Shown: one piece after another, positions 44,972 through 53,213 of the stretch | Layout: each line of letters opens with the position of its first letter | Numbering within the stretch: position 1 is the stretch's first letter | Assembly (NCBI RefSeq): GCF_030816615.1 | Contig: NZ_JAUSYD010000001.1 | Location: forward strand, 4,858,501 to 4,922,500 | Direction: 5' to 3' | Length of the DNA stretch: 64,000 bases | DNA from: Streptomyces sp. B1I3 | GTDB taxonomy: Bacteria; Actinomycetota; Actinomycetes; Streptomycetales; Streptomycetaceae | Notes under the pieces: generated by a model | The model's database searches: none | What the model saw: only the letters and a program-made list of their open reading frames with translations | What the model was told of the DNA's origin: nothing | Translations under genes and position numbers: made by a program

Positions 44972-45121
44972 GGGTGCTCCTGACGATGCGGGCAGACGTG
45001 CGGAGCCGAGCATATCCGGGCCGGTGGAACGCCCGTTTTCCGGCAGTCCCGGGGCTGTCGGCAAGCTCACGTGTCCCGCCCGTATGCCGGAGTGGGGACC
45101 GCGAACTAAAATTGGGTTACT

Positions 45122-45133
45122 TAACGGTAGTTA
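45122..45133. promoter_or_regulatory. Inverted repeat upstream of the acyl-CoA dehydrogenase
   Basis: TAAC-GGTA-GTTA is a short perfect inverted repeat in an AT-rich stretch, 22 bases before the start codon and just after a TAAAAT -10-like box (45107-45112). Its position would suit a repressor operator, for example of a TetR-type fatty-acid regulator. No regulator gene is adjacent. Confidence 0.35.
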
Positions 45134-45155
45134 GCATCCTTGGGGAGTGAACGTC

Positions 45156-46313
45156 TTGGCGGGTTCGACCGACTTCGACCTGTACCGTCCGGCCGAGGAG
45201 CACGACATGCTCCGCGAGACGATCCGTTCGCTGGCCGAGGCGAAGATCGCCCCGCACGCCGCCGCGGTGGACGAGGAGGGCCGCTTCCCGCAGGAGGCCC
45301 TGGACGCCCTGGTCGCCTCGGACCTGCACGCGGTCCACGTCCCGGAGGAGTACGGCGGGGCGGGCGCCGACGCGCTCGCCACGGTCATCGTGATCGAGGA
45401 GGTGGCCCGCGCCTGCGCGTCCTCCTCCCTCATCCCGGCCGTCAACAAGCTGGGCTCGCTCCCGGTGATCCTCTCCGGCTCCGAGGAGCTGAAGAAGAAG
45501 TACCTGGGCCCGCTCGCCAAGGGTGACGCGATGTTCTCGTACGCCCTCTCCGAGCCGGACGCCGGCTCGGACGCCGCGGGCATGAAGACCAAGGCCGTCC
45601 GCGACGGCGACTTCTGGGTCCTCAACGGTGTGAAGCGCTGGATCACCAACGCGGGCGTCTCCGAGTACTACACGGTCATGGCCGTCACCGACCCGGACAA
45701 GCGCTCCAAGGGCATCTCGGCGTTCGTCGTCGAGAAGTCCGACGAGGGCGTCTCCTTCGGTGCCCCGGAGAAGAAGCTCGGCATCAAGGGCTCCCCGACG
45801 CGCGAGGTCTACCTCGACAACGTCCGCATCCCCGCCGACCGCATGATCGGTGCGGAGGGTACCGGCTTCGCCACGGCGATGAAGACCCTGGACCACACCC
45901 GCATCACCATCGCGGCCCAGGCCCTCGGCATCGCCCAGGGTGCGCTGGACTACGCCAAGGGCTACGTCCAGGAGCGCAAGCAGTTCGGCAAGCCCATCGC
46001 CGACTTCCAGGGCATCCAGTTCATGCTCGCCGACATGGCGATGAAGCTGGAGGCGGCCCGCCAGCTCACCTACGCGGCGGCGGCCAAGTCCGAGCGCCTC
46101 GACGGCGACCTCACCTTCTTCGGCGCCGCGGCCAAGTGCTTCGCCTCCGACGTCGCCATGGAGGTCACCACCGACGCCGTCCAGCTCCTCGGCGGCTACG
46201 GCTACACGCGCGACTACCCGGTCGAGCGCATGATGCGTGACGCCAAGATCACCCAGATCTACGAGGGCACCAACCAGGTGCAGCGCATCGTCATGGCCCG
46301 CAACCTGCCGTAG
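45156..46313 (+). CDS. Acyl-CoA dehydrogenase
   Basis: A 385-residue FAD flavoenzyme of fatty-acid or branched-chain acyl-CoA oxidation. It has the N-terminal helical domain, then MFSYALSEPDAGSDAAGMKTKA and WVLNGVKRWITNAG for FAD and substrate binding. A RKQFGKPIADFQ region follows, and the catalytic Glu is in QIYEGTNQVQRIV. TTG 45156 is chosen because GGGGAG sits 8 bases upstream; the in-frame GTG at 45147 overlaps that site. It is monocistronic and followed by a strong hairpin. Confidence 0.9.
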   Translation: MAGSTDFDLYRPAEEHDMLRETIRSLAEAKIAPHAAAVDEEGRFPQEALDALVASDLHAVHVPEEYGGAGADALATVIVIEEVARACASSSLIPAVNKLGSLPVILSGSEELKKKYLGPLAKGDAMFSYALSEPDAGSDAAGMKTKAVRDGDFWVLNGVKRWITNAGVSEYYTVMAVTDPDKRSKGISAFVVEKSDEGVSFGAPEKKLGIKGSPTREVYLDNVRIPADRMIGAEGTGFATAMKTLDHTRITIAAQALGIAQGALDYAKGYVQERKQFGKPIADFQGIQFMLADMAMKLEAARQLTYAAAAKSERLDGDLTFFGAAAKCFASDVAMEVTTDAVQLLGGYGYTRDYPVERMMRDAKITQIYEGTNQVQRIVMARNLP

Positions 46314-46334
46314 CACCTCCCGCAGTTCCGCACC

Positions 46335-46364
46335 GCGGCCCCCGGCACTTCTGCCGGGGGCCGC
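46335..46364 (+). terminator. Terminator of the acyl-CoA dehydrogenase gene
   Basis: A perfect 13-bp stem (46335-46347 and 46352-46364) with a 4-base CTTC loop begins 21 bases after the stop codon. Confidence 0.88.
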
Positions 46365-46474
46365 GCGTGCTTCCGCCGAGGTGGACGACTTTGCCGCCCT
46401 CGGGACCAGGGTGCCTGCGACGCCTGGCCGGGCCCACACCTGCGGCCCGTCGTTCCGTCCGGTGGCGCACCGGC

Positions 46475-46570
46475 CGGGACGCGGTGAGGTCCTGCACGCC
46501 CGGGACGCGGTGAGGTCCTGCACGCCCGGGAGGCGGTGAGGTCCTGCACGTCCGGGACGCGAAGAGGTCC
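46475..46570. repeat. 26-bp tandem direct repeat, about 3.6 copies
   Basis: Units start at 46475, 46501 and 46527, and a degenerate partial unit starts at 46553. The first two are identical, and the third differs at two positions. The last partial unit merges into the stem of the next terminator. It lies in the 300-base gap between two terminators and contains no gene. Confidence 0.93.
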
Positions 46571-46596
46571 CTCACCCGCGACGGGTGAGGGACCTC
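46564..46596 (-). terminator. Terminator of the first LCP gene
   Basis: A perfect 15-bp stem (46564-46578 and 46582-46596) with a 3-base loop lies 17 bases downstream of the LCP gene stop on the minus strand. Its left arm grows out of the 26-bp repeat. Confidence 0.88.
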
Positions 46597-46613
46597 GTGC
46601 GGCCGGAGGGGCG

Positions 46614-47894
46614 TCAGCTGCCCTTGACCGTGACCTTCTCGTCGTTCTTCAGCTGCTCCACGAGCTGCTTGACCTTCGTCTTGTCCCAGACCAGGTTGCC
46701 GTTCACGCTCTCGCCCGTGAGCGGGATGTTCATCGACGTGCCCTCGCCACCCGTGACGCCCTTCATCGCGAAGAACATGTTGCCGAGCGACCAGAGCGAC
46801 ATGTCCTTGTCGACGACCAGCGTGTCCAGGCCCGCGCCCATCGTCGGGTAGAGCTTGAACGGGTTGAGGACGGTCGACGGGGTCGCCGTCTGCGAGGCCA
46901 GGGCCGCGAGGAACTTCTGCTGGTTCTTCGTGCGGTCCAGGTCGCTGCCCGCGAACGCGTACCGGGTGCGTACGAAGGCGAGCGACTGCTCACCGTCCAG
47001 GGTCTGCTTGCCGGCCTGGAAGTCGGCGCCGGACTTCTTGTCCTTGAACGCCTTGGGGATGTCCAGCTCCACGCCGCCGATCGCGTCCACGATCTTGGCG
47101 AAGCCGCCGAAGCCGATCTCGACGTAGTGGTCGATGCGCAGCCCGGTGTTGAACTCGACCGTGCGGACCAGCAGCTCCGGGCCGTCCTCCGCGTAGGCGG
47201 CGTTCAGCTTCGTCGTGCGGCCGGTCCCCGCGAACTTCTTGCCGGACTCGGAGCCGACGAACGAAGGGATCTCGACGTTCGAGTCGCGGGGCAGGGAGAT
47301 CAGCGTCGGGCCGTTGGACCCGTCGTGCAGGATCATCATCGAGTCGGTCCGCTTGCCCTCCGCGGAGCCGGTGTGCAGCTTCTTCTTGTCCTCCGCCGTC
47401 ATGCCCTCACGGCTGTCGGAGCCGACGACCAGGTAGTTCGTGCCGTCTCCCTCGCCCGGCCGCTCGATGACCTTGGACAGGTCGACCTCGCGCTTGAGTT
47501 TGCCGTCCGCCCAGAAGTACGTGCCGACGGAGACGGCGAGCAGCACCACCACGAGGGTCAGCGCACCGACCTTGATCCGCCGGCCCCAGTCGGCGGCCGG
47601 ACGGGGCCGGACGTAACCGCTGTCGCCGCCTCCGCGGCGGCCACCGCCGTTACCGCCCCCGCCACCACGGCTCTGTCCGGCGTAGACCTGACCCGTGTTG
47701 TAACCGCTGTCGTAGCCGGGGCCCTCGTCGTAACCCTGTCCCTGCTGCGGCGGGATGCGGGGCGGGGACTGCGGCGGAGCGGGACGGCGCCGGACGTGCG
47801 GCATCGCACGGGCGCTCTCGGGCCGGGAGCTCGCACTGCCCTGTCCGTAGCGTTCGCCGGATCCGCCGTTCCGCCCATCGGGCCATTCGCTCAT
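46614..47894 (-). CDS. LytR-CpsA-Psr family ligase, no LytR_C domain
   Basis: A 426-residue type II membrane protein. A cytoplasmic head of about 105 residues is rich in Gly, Tyr, Pro and Arg, including a poly-Gly tract (SRGGGGGNGGGRRGGG). One helix lies at about 109-128. The extracellular LCP domain has LVVGSDSRE, MMILHDGSNGPTLISLPRDS and FVRTRYAFAGSDLDRTKNQQ with the conserved Arg and Asp residues. LCP proteins transfer lipid-linked glycopolymers such as teichoic acid to peptidoglycan. The protein ends at the domain, without the LytR_C tail of its neighbours. ATG 47894 lacks a clear ribosome site. Confidence 0.88.
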   Translation of the reverse strand: MSEWPDGRNGGSGERYGQGSASSRPESARAMPHVRRRPAPPQSPPRIPPQQGQGYDEGPGYDSGYNTGQVYAGQSRGGGGGNGGGRRGGGDSGYVRPRPAADWGRRIKVGALTLVVVLLAVSVGTYFWADGKLKREVDLSKVIERPGEGDGTNYLVVGSDSREGMTAEDKKKLHTGSAEGKRTDSMMILHDGSNGPTLISLPRDSNVEIPSFVGSESGKKFAGTGRTTKLNAAYAEDGPELLVRTVEFNTGLRIDHYVEIGFGGFAKIVDAIGGVELDIPKAFKDKKSGADFQAGKQTLDGEQSLAFVRTRYAFAGSDLDRTKNQQKFLAALASQTATPSTVLNPFKLYPTMGAGLDTLVVDKDMSLWSLGNMFFAMKGVTGGEGTSMNIPLTGESVNGNLVWDKTKVKQLVEQLKNDEKVTVKGS

Positions 47895-48013
47895 GGGGAC
47901 CAGTGTGCCGTCTCGGCCCTCGGCTCTTACAGGGTGTACCGGATTTCGGGCCGGGGCTGTTGCGAAGCTGATGCAATGCAACCGTGCGCAAGCCCCCGCA
48001 TAAGGTGGAGGGC

Positions 48014-48562
48014 ATGACAGATCAGGCCCAGATCCCGGCGGGTGAGGTCGTGGACAAGCCGACCTCGGCCTCCCGGACCACCCTCAGCCACATCATGACC
48101 GGCAACGACACGAACCTCCTGGGCACGGTCCACGGCGGTGTGATCATGAAACTGGTCGACGACGCGGCGGGTGCCGTCGCAGGCCGGCACTCGGGTGGCC
48201 CGGCGGTGACGGCCTCGATGGACGAGATGGTCTTCCTGGAGCCGGTCCGCGTCGGTGACCTCGTCCACGTCCGTGCGCAGGTGAACTGGACCGGCCGCTC
48301 CTCGATGGAGGTGGGGGTCCGGGTCATGGCGGAGCGGTGGAACGAGTCGACCCCCGCCCAGCAGGTCGGCAGCGCGTACCTGGTGTTCGCCGCGGTCGAC
48401 GAGGAGGGCAAGCCGCGCCGCGTACCGCAGGTGGTGCCGGAGACGGAACGGGACAAGCGGCGCTACCAGGAGGCGCAGATCCGGCGTACGCACCGCCTGG
48501 CCCGCCGGCGTGCGATCAAGGAGCTGCGGGAGAAGCGCGCCGCGGAGGGCATCGACGACTGA
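48014..48562 (+). CDS. Acyl-CoA thioesterase, hotdog fold
   Basis: A 182-residue YciA/BACH-type thioesterase. The core reads TNLLGTVHGGVIMKLVDDAAGAVAGRH, with the catalytic Asp-containing helix, then SMDEMVFLEPVRVGDLVHVRAQV. A basic helical tail of about 40 residues follows (QIRRTHRLARRRAIKELREK). It cleaves acyl-CoA to free acid and CoA in the cytoplasm. ATG 48014 has GGTGGAGG upstream; a TAAGGT box at 48001-48006 could alternatively make it leaderless. It is inserted between oppositely oriented LCP genes. Confidence 0.88.
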   Translation: MTDQAQIPAGEVVDKPTSASRTTLSHIMTGNDTNLLGTVHGGVIMKLVDDAAGAVAGRHSGGPAVTASMDEMVFLEPVRVGDLVHVRAQVNWTGRSSMEVGVRVMAERWNESTPAQQVGSAYLVFAAVDEEGKPRRVPQVVPETERDKRRYQEAQIRRTHRLARRRAIKELREKRAAEGIDD

Positions 48563-48707
48563 GGCCGGGGGCGGTGACGCTGTCCGGCCACCAGGCAGCG
48601 GGCCGGGCATCCATGTCGCTCCGGGACCGCCCTTGGGCCGGACGACCCGGCTCACCTACGGTGCGAAAGACCTGCCCGCGTACAGGTTCGGACGGCCCGG
48701 GGCCCGT

Positions 48708-50210
48708 TCACGGGCAGACGACCTGGTCGCCCGTCACCGCGTCGAACTCGCCCCGCTGCGGGTCCTCGCCCTTCACCCGCCGTACCTCGGTGAAGTCCGC
48801 GCCGGCCGTCACCTTCATCGTGCCGCCCTGCCCCTTCACCGCCTTGAGCTCGCAGCCGGGCAGCGCTGCGGCCAGGGACCTCGCGGACCGGTCCCACCGG
48901 GGGTCGTAGCTGACCACCGTCCGCTTGACCACGTCCGCGCCGCCGTTCAACGGCAGCCGCGTGGTGTCGAAACCGGTGCCCCGCAGCGCGGCGTCCACCT
49001 CCTGGCCGAGGCCGTCCCGCGGCGTCCCGTTGTAGACCTGGACCCGGATCTGCTGCGGAGCGACGGCCACGAGCGTGGCCTTGGGCTGCTTCGGCAGGTG
49101 CGCGGTGAGCGGCTTGTCCTCACGCAGGGCCCGGAACAGCTTCTTCGCCTTCGGCGCGTCCCACTTCACCGTGGCACCGATGCCCTTGACCTGGTAGCCG
49201 TCCTTCTCCAGCGGCACGGAGGTGAACTCGGACGAGGCCGGGGTGAAGCGGCGCATCGCCTTGCCGAGCTCCAGCATCTGCTCCGTGTCGAAGCCCTCGT
49301 CGGCGCGGACGGAGTCGAGCATCGACGCCGCGAGCTGCCGGAACTTCACCGGGTTCATCAGGACGCCGCTGCTGGTCGTCCGCTTGATCAGCGAGGCCAT
49401 GAACTTCTGCTGGCGCTGCATCCGGCCCAGGTCCGCGGCCCCGTCGATGTGGCGCGAGCGCACGTACTGCAGGGCCTGCCCGCCGTCCAGCTTGTGGGGG
49501 CCCGCGCTCAGGTCGAGGCCGGTGTAGGAGTCCTTGAGCGGCTTCGCGGTGCAGATCTCGACCCCGCCCACGGTGTCCACGGTCTTCATGAAGCTGGTGA
49601 AGTCGACCTCCAGATAGTGGTCGATCTTGATGTCCGTCATCTGCTCGACGGTCCGCACGGTCAGCTGCGGGCCGCCCTCGGCGTACGCGGCGTTCAGCTT
49701 CAAGGGGTGGGCGGAGTGCTGCTGACCGGTGTTGCGGTCGGTGTGCGCCGGGATCTCCGCGTAACTGTCGCGCGGCAGACTGACGACGCTCGCCCGCTGC
49801 TTGTCGGCCGAGAGGTGCACGAGCATGAGGGTGTCGGTGCAGTGACAGGGCTCACCGCCCAGCCTGTACTTCTTCTTGTCGTCCTTGCTGATCTTGTCGC
49901 GACCGTCGGTGCCGACGAGCAGGAGGTTCATGCCGTGACCACCCTGTGGGCGGTTCTTCATGTCCTTGAACGGGTCGACCCGGTCGATCCCCGTCTCCAG
50001 TCCGCTCACCACGGCATGGCCGATCCCGCCGGCGCCGAGCACCAGCACGGAGAGCCCGGTGGCCACCCGCATGCCCCAGCGGGGCGGCACCTTCCGGCCG
50101 CCCGGCAGGCCGCTGCCACGGCCTTCGGCCCTTGGCTGCCGAGCGGGTCTGCGCTGCACAGGGGCGGTACGGGGGCGAGGGGGCCGGGGCGATCGGGGCG
50201 GCGTGGGCAC
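48708..50210 (-). CDS. LytR-CpsA-Psr family ligase with LytR_C domain
   Basis: A 500-residue type II membrane protein starting at GTG 50210, which has GGAGGTG 7 bases upstream. A basic Pro/Arg-rich head (1-45), one helix (about 48-69) and the LCP domain follow (LLVGTDGRD, MLVHLSADKQRASVVSLPRDS, YVRSRHIDGAADLGRMQRQQ). The C-terminal LytR_C domain spans about 395-500 (IRVQVYNGTPRDGLGQEV). GEPCHCTDT near the phosphate site carries two Cys that may be oxidised outside the cell. It diverges from the GT2 gene. Confidence 0.88.
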   Translation of the reverse strand: MPTPPRSPRPPRPRTAPVQRRPARQPRAEGRGSGLPGGRKVPPRWGMRVATGLSVLVLGAGGIGHAVVSGLETGIDRVDPFKDMKNRPQGGHGMNLLLVGTDGRDKISKDDKKKYRLGGEPCHCTDTLMLVHLSADKQRASVVSLPRDSYAEIPAHTDRNTGQQHSAHPLKLNAAYAEGGPQLTVRTVEQMTDIKIDHYLEVDFTSFMKTVDTVGGVEICTAKPLKDSYTGLDLSAGPHKLDGGQALQYVRSRHIDGAADLGRMQRQQKFMASLIKRTTSSGVLMNPVKFRQLAASMLDSVRADEGFDTEQMLELGKAMRRFTPASSEFTSVPLEKDGYQVKGIGATVKWDAPKAKKLFRALREDKPLTAHLPKQPKATLVAVAPQQIRVQVYNGTPRDGLGQEVDAALRGTGFDTTRLPLNGGADVVKRTVVSYDPRWDRSARSLAAALPGCELKAVKGQGGTMKVTAGADFTEVRRVKGEDPQRGEFDAVTGDQVVCP

Positions 50211-50397
50211 GAGGGACACCTCCGCAGTGCTAGTGGGACTTTCGCACGGTAGGCCCATACGATCAGCGGACCGGGAGGAGAACTGGCGGCGCGCGCCGGT
50301 GTCCCCCGTTCGCGGTAACGTGGCGGCCGAATCACGCCGCCTTCCGGGGTGCGAAGCCCGGAGCCGTCGGCACCCCCCGAGGACCCCCGAGGACCAC

Positions 50398-51420
50398 ATG
50401 TCTGCCGCGCAGTACCCCGCCGTCTCCGTGATCATGCCGGTGCTCAACGAGGAACGTCATCTCAGGAACTCGGTCCGGCACATCCTGGAGCAGGTGTACG
50501 CCGGTGAGATGGAGGTCGTGATCGCCCTCGGCCCCTCGGCCGACCGTACCGACGAGATAGCCGCTGAGCTGGTGCGGGAGGACTCCCGGGTCCACACCGT
50601 GCCCAACCCGACCGGCCGTACCCCGGCCGCGCTCAACGCCGCGATCAAGGCCTCGCGTCACCCGATCGTGGTGCGGGTCGACGGTCACGGCATGCTCTCG
50701 CCGAACTACATCGCCACCGCGGTCCGGCTCCTGGAGGAGACCGGCGCGCAGAACGTCGGCGGCATCATGCACGCCGAGGGCGAGAACGCCTGGGAGGAGG
50801 CCGTCGCCGCCGCGATGACGTCGAAGATCGGCGTCGGCAACGCCGCCTTCCACACCGGCGGACAGGCGGGTCCGGCCGAAACCGTGTATCTGGGGGTCTT
50901 CCGGCGCGAGGCGCTGGAGCGGGCGGACGGCTACAACGTGGAGTTCATCCGCGCCCAGGACTGGGAGCTCAACTTCCGCATCCGCGAGGCGGGGGGGACC
51001 GTCTGGTTCTCGCCCGAGCTGAAGGTGCAGTACCGTCCGCGCCCCAGCGTCCGCGCGCTCGCCAAGCAGTACAAGGACTACGGCCGCTGGCGCCACGTCG
51101 TGGCCCGCTACCACTCCGGCTCGATCAACCTGCGCTACCTGGCTCCGCCGACCGCCGTCTGCGCGATCGCCGCGGGCATCGTCGTCGGTGCCGCCGTCAC
51201 CCCGTGGGCGTTCGTCGTGCCGGCCGGGTACGTCGCGGCCATCGTGGCCGGGTCGCTGCCGGCGGGCAAGGGCCTGTCGCTCAGGGCGCGGGCGCAGATC
51301 CCGGTGGCGCTGGCCACCATGCACATGTCGTGGGGGTACGGCTTCCTGACCAGCCCCCGCTCACTGGCGAAGAAGGTCATCGCGAGCCGCCGCCCGGCGG
51401 TGCGGGAGCAGACGGTCTGA
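50398..51420 (+). CDS. Family 2 glycosyltransferase with C-terminal membrane helices
   Basis: A 340-residue GT2 enzyme. The GT-A core starts with VSVIMPVLNEERHLRNSV, has the DxD-like VRVDGHGML, AQDWELNFRIREAGG as the acceptor-site motif and an RWRHVV basic region. Two hydrophobic helices near residues 245-300 (AVCAIAAGIVVGAAVTPWAFVV and VAAIVAGSLPAG) anchor it to the membrane. It probably extends a lipid-linked glycan, and its location among LCP ligase genes suggests wall-glycopolymer synthesis. ATG 50398 is preceded by GAGGA with 5-base spacing. Confidence 0.86.
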   Translation: MSAAQYPAVSVIMPVLNEERHLRNSVRHILEQVYAGEMEVVIALGPSADRTDEIAAELVREDSRVHTVPNPTGRTPAALNAAIKASRHPIVVRVDGHGMLSPNYIATAVRLLEETGAQNVGGIMHAEGENAWEEAVAAAMTSKIGVGNAAFHTGGQAGPAETVYLGVFRREALERADGYNVEFIRAQDWELNFRIREAGGTVWFSPELKVQYRPRPSVRALAKQYKDYGRWRHVVARYHSGSINLRYLAPPTAVCAIAAGIVVGAAVTPWAFVVPAGYVAAIVAGSLPAGKGLSLRARAQIPVALATMHMSWGYGFLTSPRSLAKKVIASRRPAVREQTV

Positions 51421-51431
51421 CGGCCGTACGG

Positions 51432-51473
51432 AGGAGGGCCCCACCGGCCCCCACCGGCTTCGGGGGCCCTCCT
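51432..51473. terminator. Terminator between GT2 and LCP genes
   Basis: A perfect 11-bp stem (51432-51442 and 51463-51473) lies between convergent genes, followed by a short pyrimidine run on the plus strand. Confidence 0.85.
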
Positions 51474-51484
51474 TTCCGCACGGG

Positions 51485-53164
51485 CTACCAGGTGTAGTTC
51501 GGGTTGACGTGCATGCACGCCCCCTCGTCCTCACCGTTGAGCGCCTTCGCGGTGTCCGGGGTCTTCTCCTCGGCCCCGGAGGCGGGATAGGCGCCGTCCT
51601 CGCGCCAGTCGGCGCCCACGGCCAGCGTGATGCCCGAGACGTCGGTCGACTTCTTCACCTGGGACACCGGGATCCCGAGGGTCTTGGCGACGGCCTGCGC
51701 GTCACCCTCCATGTCCGCGGAGGGATAGAGGATGCCGGTACGGGCGGCCGGTTCGACGTCCTGCGAGTCGATCGTGGCCCGGGCGAACCCCGCGTCCGTC
51801 AGCAGTTTCCCGACGGTGCTCGCACGGCCCCGGGCCGGAGCGAGCGTGTCCGTACCGGTCGCGTTGCGCACGCTGACCGCGATCTCACCGGTGGGCGCGG
51901 CAGGGTCCTTGGTCACCGGGGTCTTGCGCTTGGACGCCTTGCCGTCCAGGGGGATGTCGTCGCGGATCATCCGGAACAGCTGCTCGGCGTCGCCCGGCTT
52001 GGGGAACACCCGGCCGTCGAGAGCCCCCGTGCCGTAGACGTTCGGCATCGTCGTCATCGTGATGCGGCCGGTCGGGGCCTTCTTGAGCTCCTCGGCGAGG
52101 TCGTACAGCTTCTTGACGGTGTCGAGGCCCTTGTCGACCGTCAGCGCGCTGGTGGCGGCTTCGGCGAGGTCCATCAGCTTTCCGGGGTCGGTGAGCTTGG
52201 TGCCCTTGCGCAGCTCGCGCACCATCGAGTTCAGGTACTGGTGCTGGGCCTCGGCGCGTCCCAGGTCCGTGTTGTCCTCGAAGCCGTACCGGGTACGCAG
52301 CCACTGCAGGGCCTGCGTGCCCTTGATAGAGGTGGTGCCCTTCTCCAGGGTCAGCCCCGACCCCTTGCCGTCGGAGCCGCGCGAGCGGATGTTGGCGTCG
52401 ACGCAGACCGGGACACCGCCGACCGCGTCGGCCATCGACACGACACCCGAGAAGTCGATCATCATGAAGTGGTCGATCGTGATGCCGGTGAGCTCGTACC
52501 AGGTGGCGACGGTGCAGCCCGGCCCACCGCGGCCGAGGCTCTGGTTGGTCTGTACGTTCCCCGCGCTGGCCGGATACACCTTGTCCGTGTCGGGGTCGGT
52601 GCACTTCGGCATCTTCAGCATGGTGTCGCGCGGCATGCTGACGACCGAGATGTTGCTGCGGTCGGCGGAGAGGTGGAGCAGCATCTGCACGTCCGCGAGG
52701 GGCGCGGCGCCGAAGGTCTCCTTCGCACCGCCGAGCTTCTGGTTCTCCTTGGAGTCCCGGGCGTCGGAGCCGATGATCAGGATGTTCAGCGGGGTCTGCC
52801 CAGCGGCGTTGGCCTTGTGGTCGGCCATCTCCTTGTCGCCGAGCGTCAGGTCCTCTTTCCTGAGGTTGCCGTTGAGGTGCCTGTAGTAGAGGTAACCGGC
52901 CGCGCCGGTGCCGAGTATCAGCAGGGCGAGCACGGAGGCGACCCAGCGCAGTATGCGGCGCCTGCCGCTCCTGGGGGCACGTCTCGAGCGGCGGCCGGGC
53001 CCGGCCTGGCGACGTCCGCCCTCCGGCGGGGCGGACCGCTCCCGCCGGCCACGACCGCCGCGTCCCGTACCGCCCTCGCTCTCGCCCTCGTGGGGCCCGT
53101 CGGCCGGGTCGCCGTGCCGGACGCGCGACCGCGTCCCCTCCCCGCGCGTGCTGCTTCGTCCCAC
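51485..53164 (-). CDS. LytR-CpsA-Psr family ligase with LytR_C domain
   Basis: A 559-residue type II membrane protein from GTG 53164, with a G-rich ribosome site. The very basic cytoplasmic head (1-70) is followed by a helix at about 72-93. The LCP domain contains ILIIGSDARD, MLLHLSADRSNISVVSMPRDT, IDHFMMIDFSG and LRTRYGFEDNTDLGRAEAQHQ. LytR_C lies at about 430-530 (IAVSVRNATGTDTL). Paired Cys residues (KCTDPDTD and GPGCTVAT) could form a disulfide. It ends at the shared terminator with the GT2 gene. Confidence 0.88.
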   Translation of the reverse strand: MGRSSTRGEGTRSRVRHGDPADGPHEGESEGGTGRGGRGRRERSAPPEGGRRQAGPGRRSRRAPRSGRRRILRWVASVLALLILGTGAAGYLYYRHLNGNLRKEDLTLGDKEMADHKANAAGQTPLNILIIGSDARDSKENQKLGGAKETFGAAPLADVQMLLHLSADRSNISVVSMPRDTMLKMPKCTDPDTDKVYPASAGNVQTNQSLGRGGPGCTVATWYELTGITIDHFMMIDFSGVVSMADAVGGVPVCVDANIRSRGSDGKGSGLTLEKGTTSIKGTQALQWLRTRYGFEDNTDLGRAEAQHQYLNSMVRELRKGTKLTDPGKLMDLAEAATSALTVDKGLDTVKKLYDLAEELKKAPTGRITMTTMPNVYGTGALDGRVFPKPGDAEQLFRMIRDDIPLDGKASKRKTPVTKDPAAPTGEIAVSVRNATGTDTLAPARGRASTVGKLLTDAGFARATIDSQDVEPAARTGILYPSADMEGDAQAVAKTLGIPVSQVKKSTDVSGITLAVGADWREDGAYPASGAEEKTPDTAKALNGEDEGACMHVNPNYTW

Positions 53165-53213
53165 CAGGACCCCCCTGCTGCTCAGACTTTCGCTGTGGCG
53201 CTGCGACCTGTCG

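Noticed and set aside
45147..45155. GTG 45147 as the start of the acyl-CoA dehydrogenase
   Set aside because: It overlaps the GGGGAG ribosome site, which has ideal spacing to the in-frame TTG at 45156.
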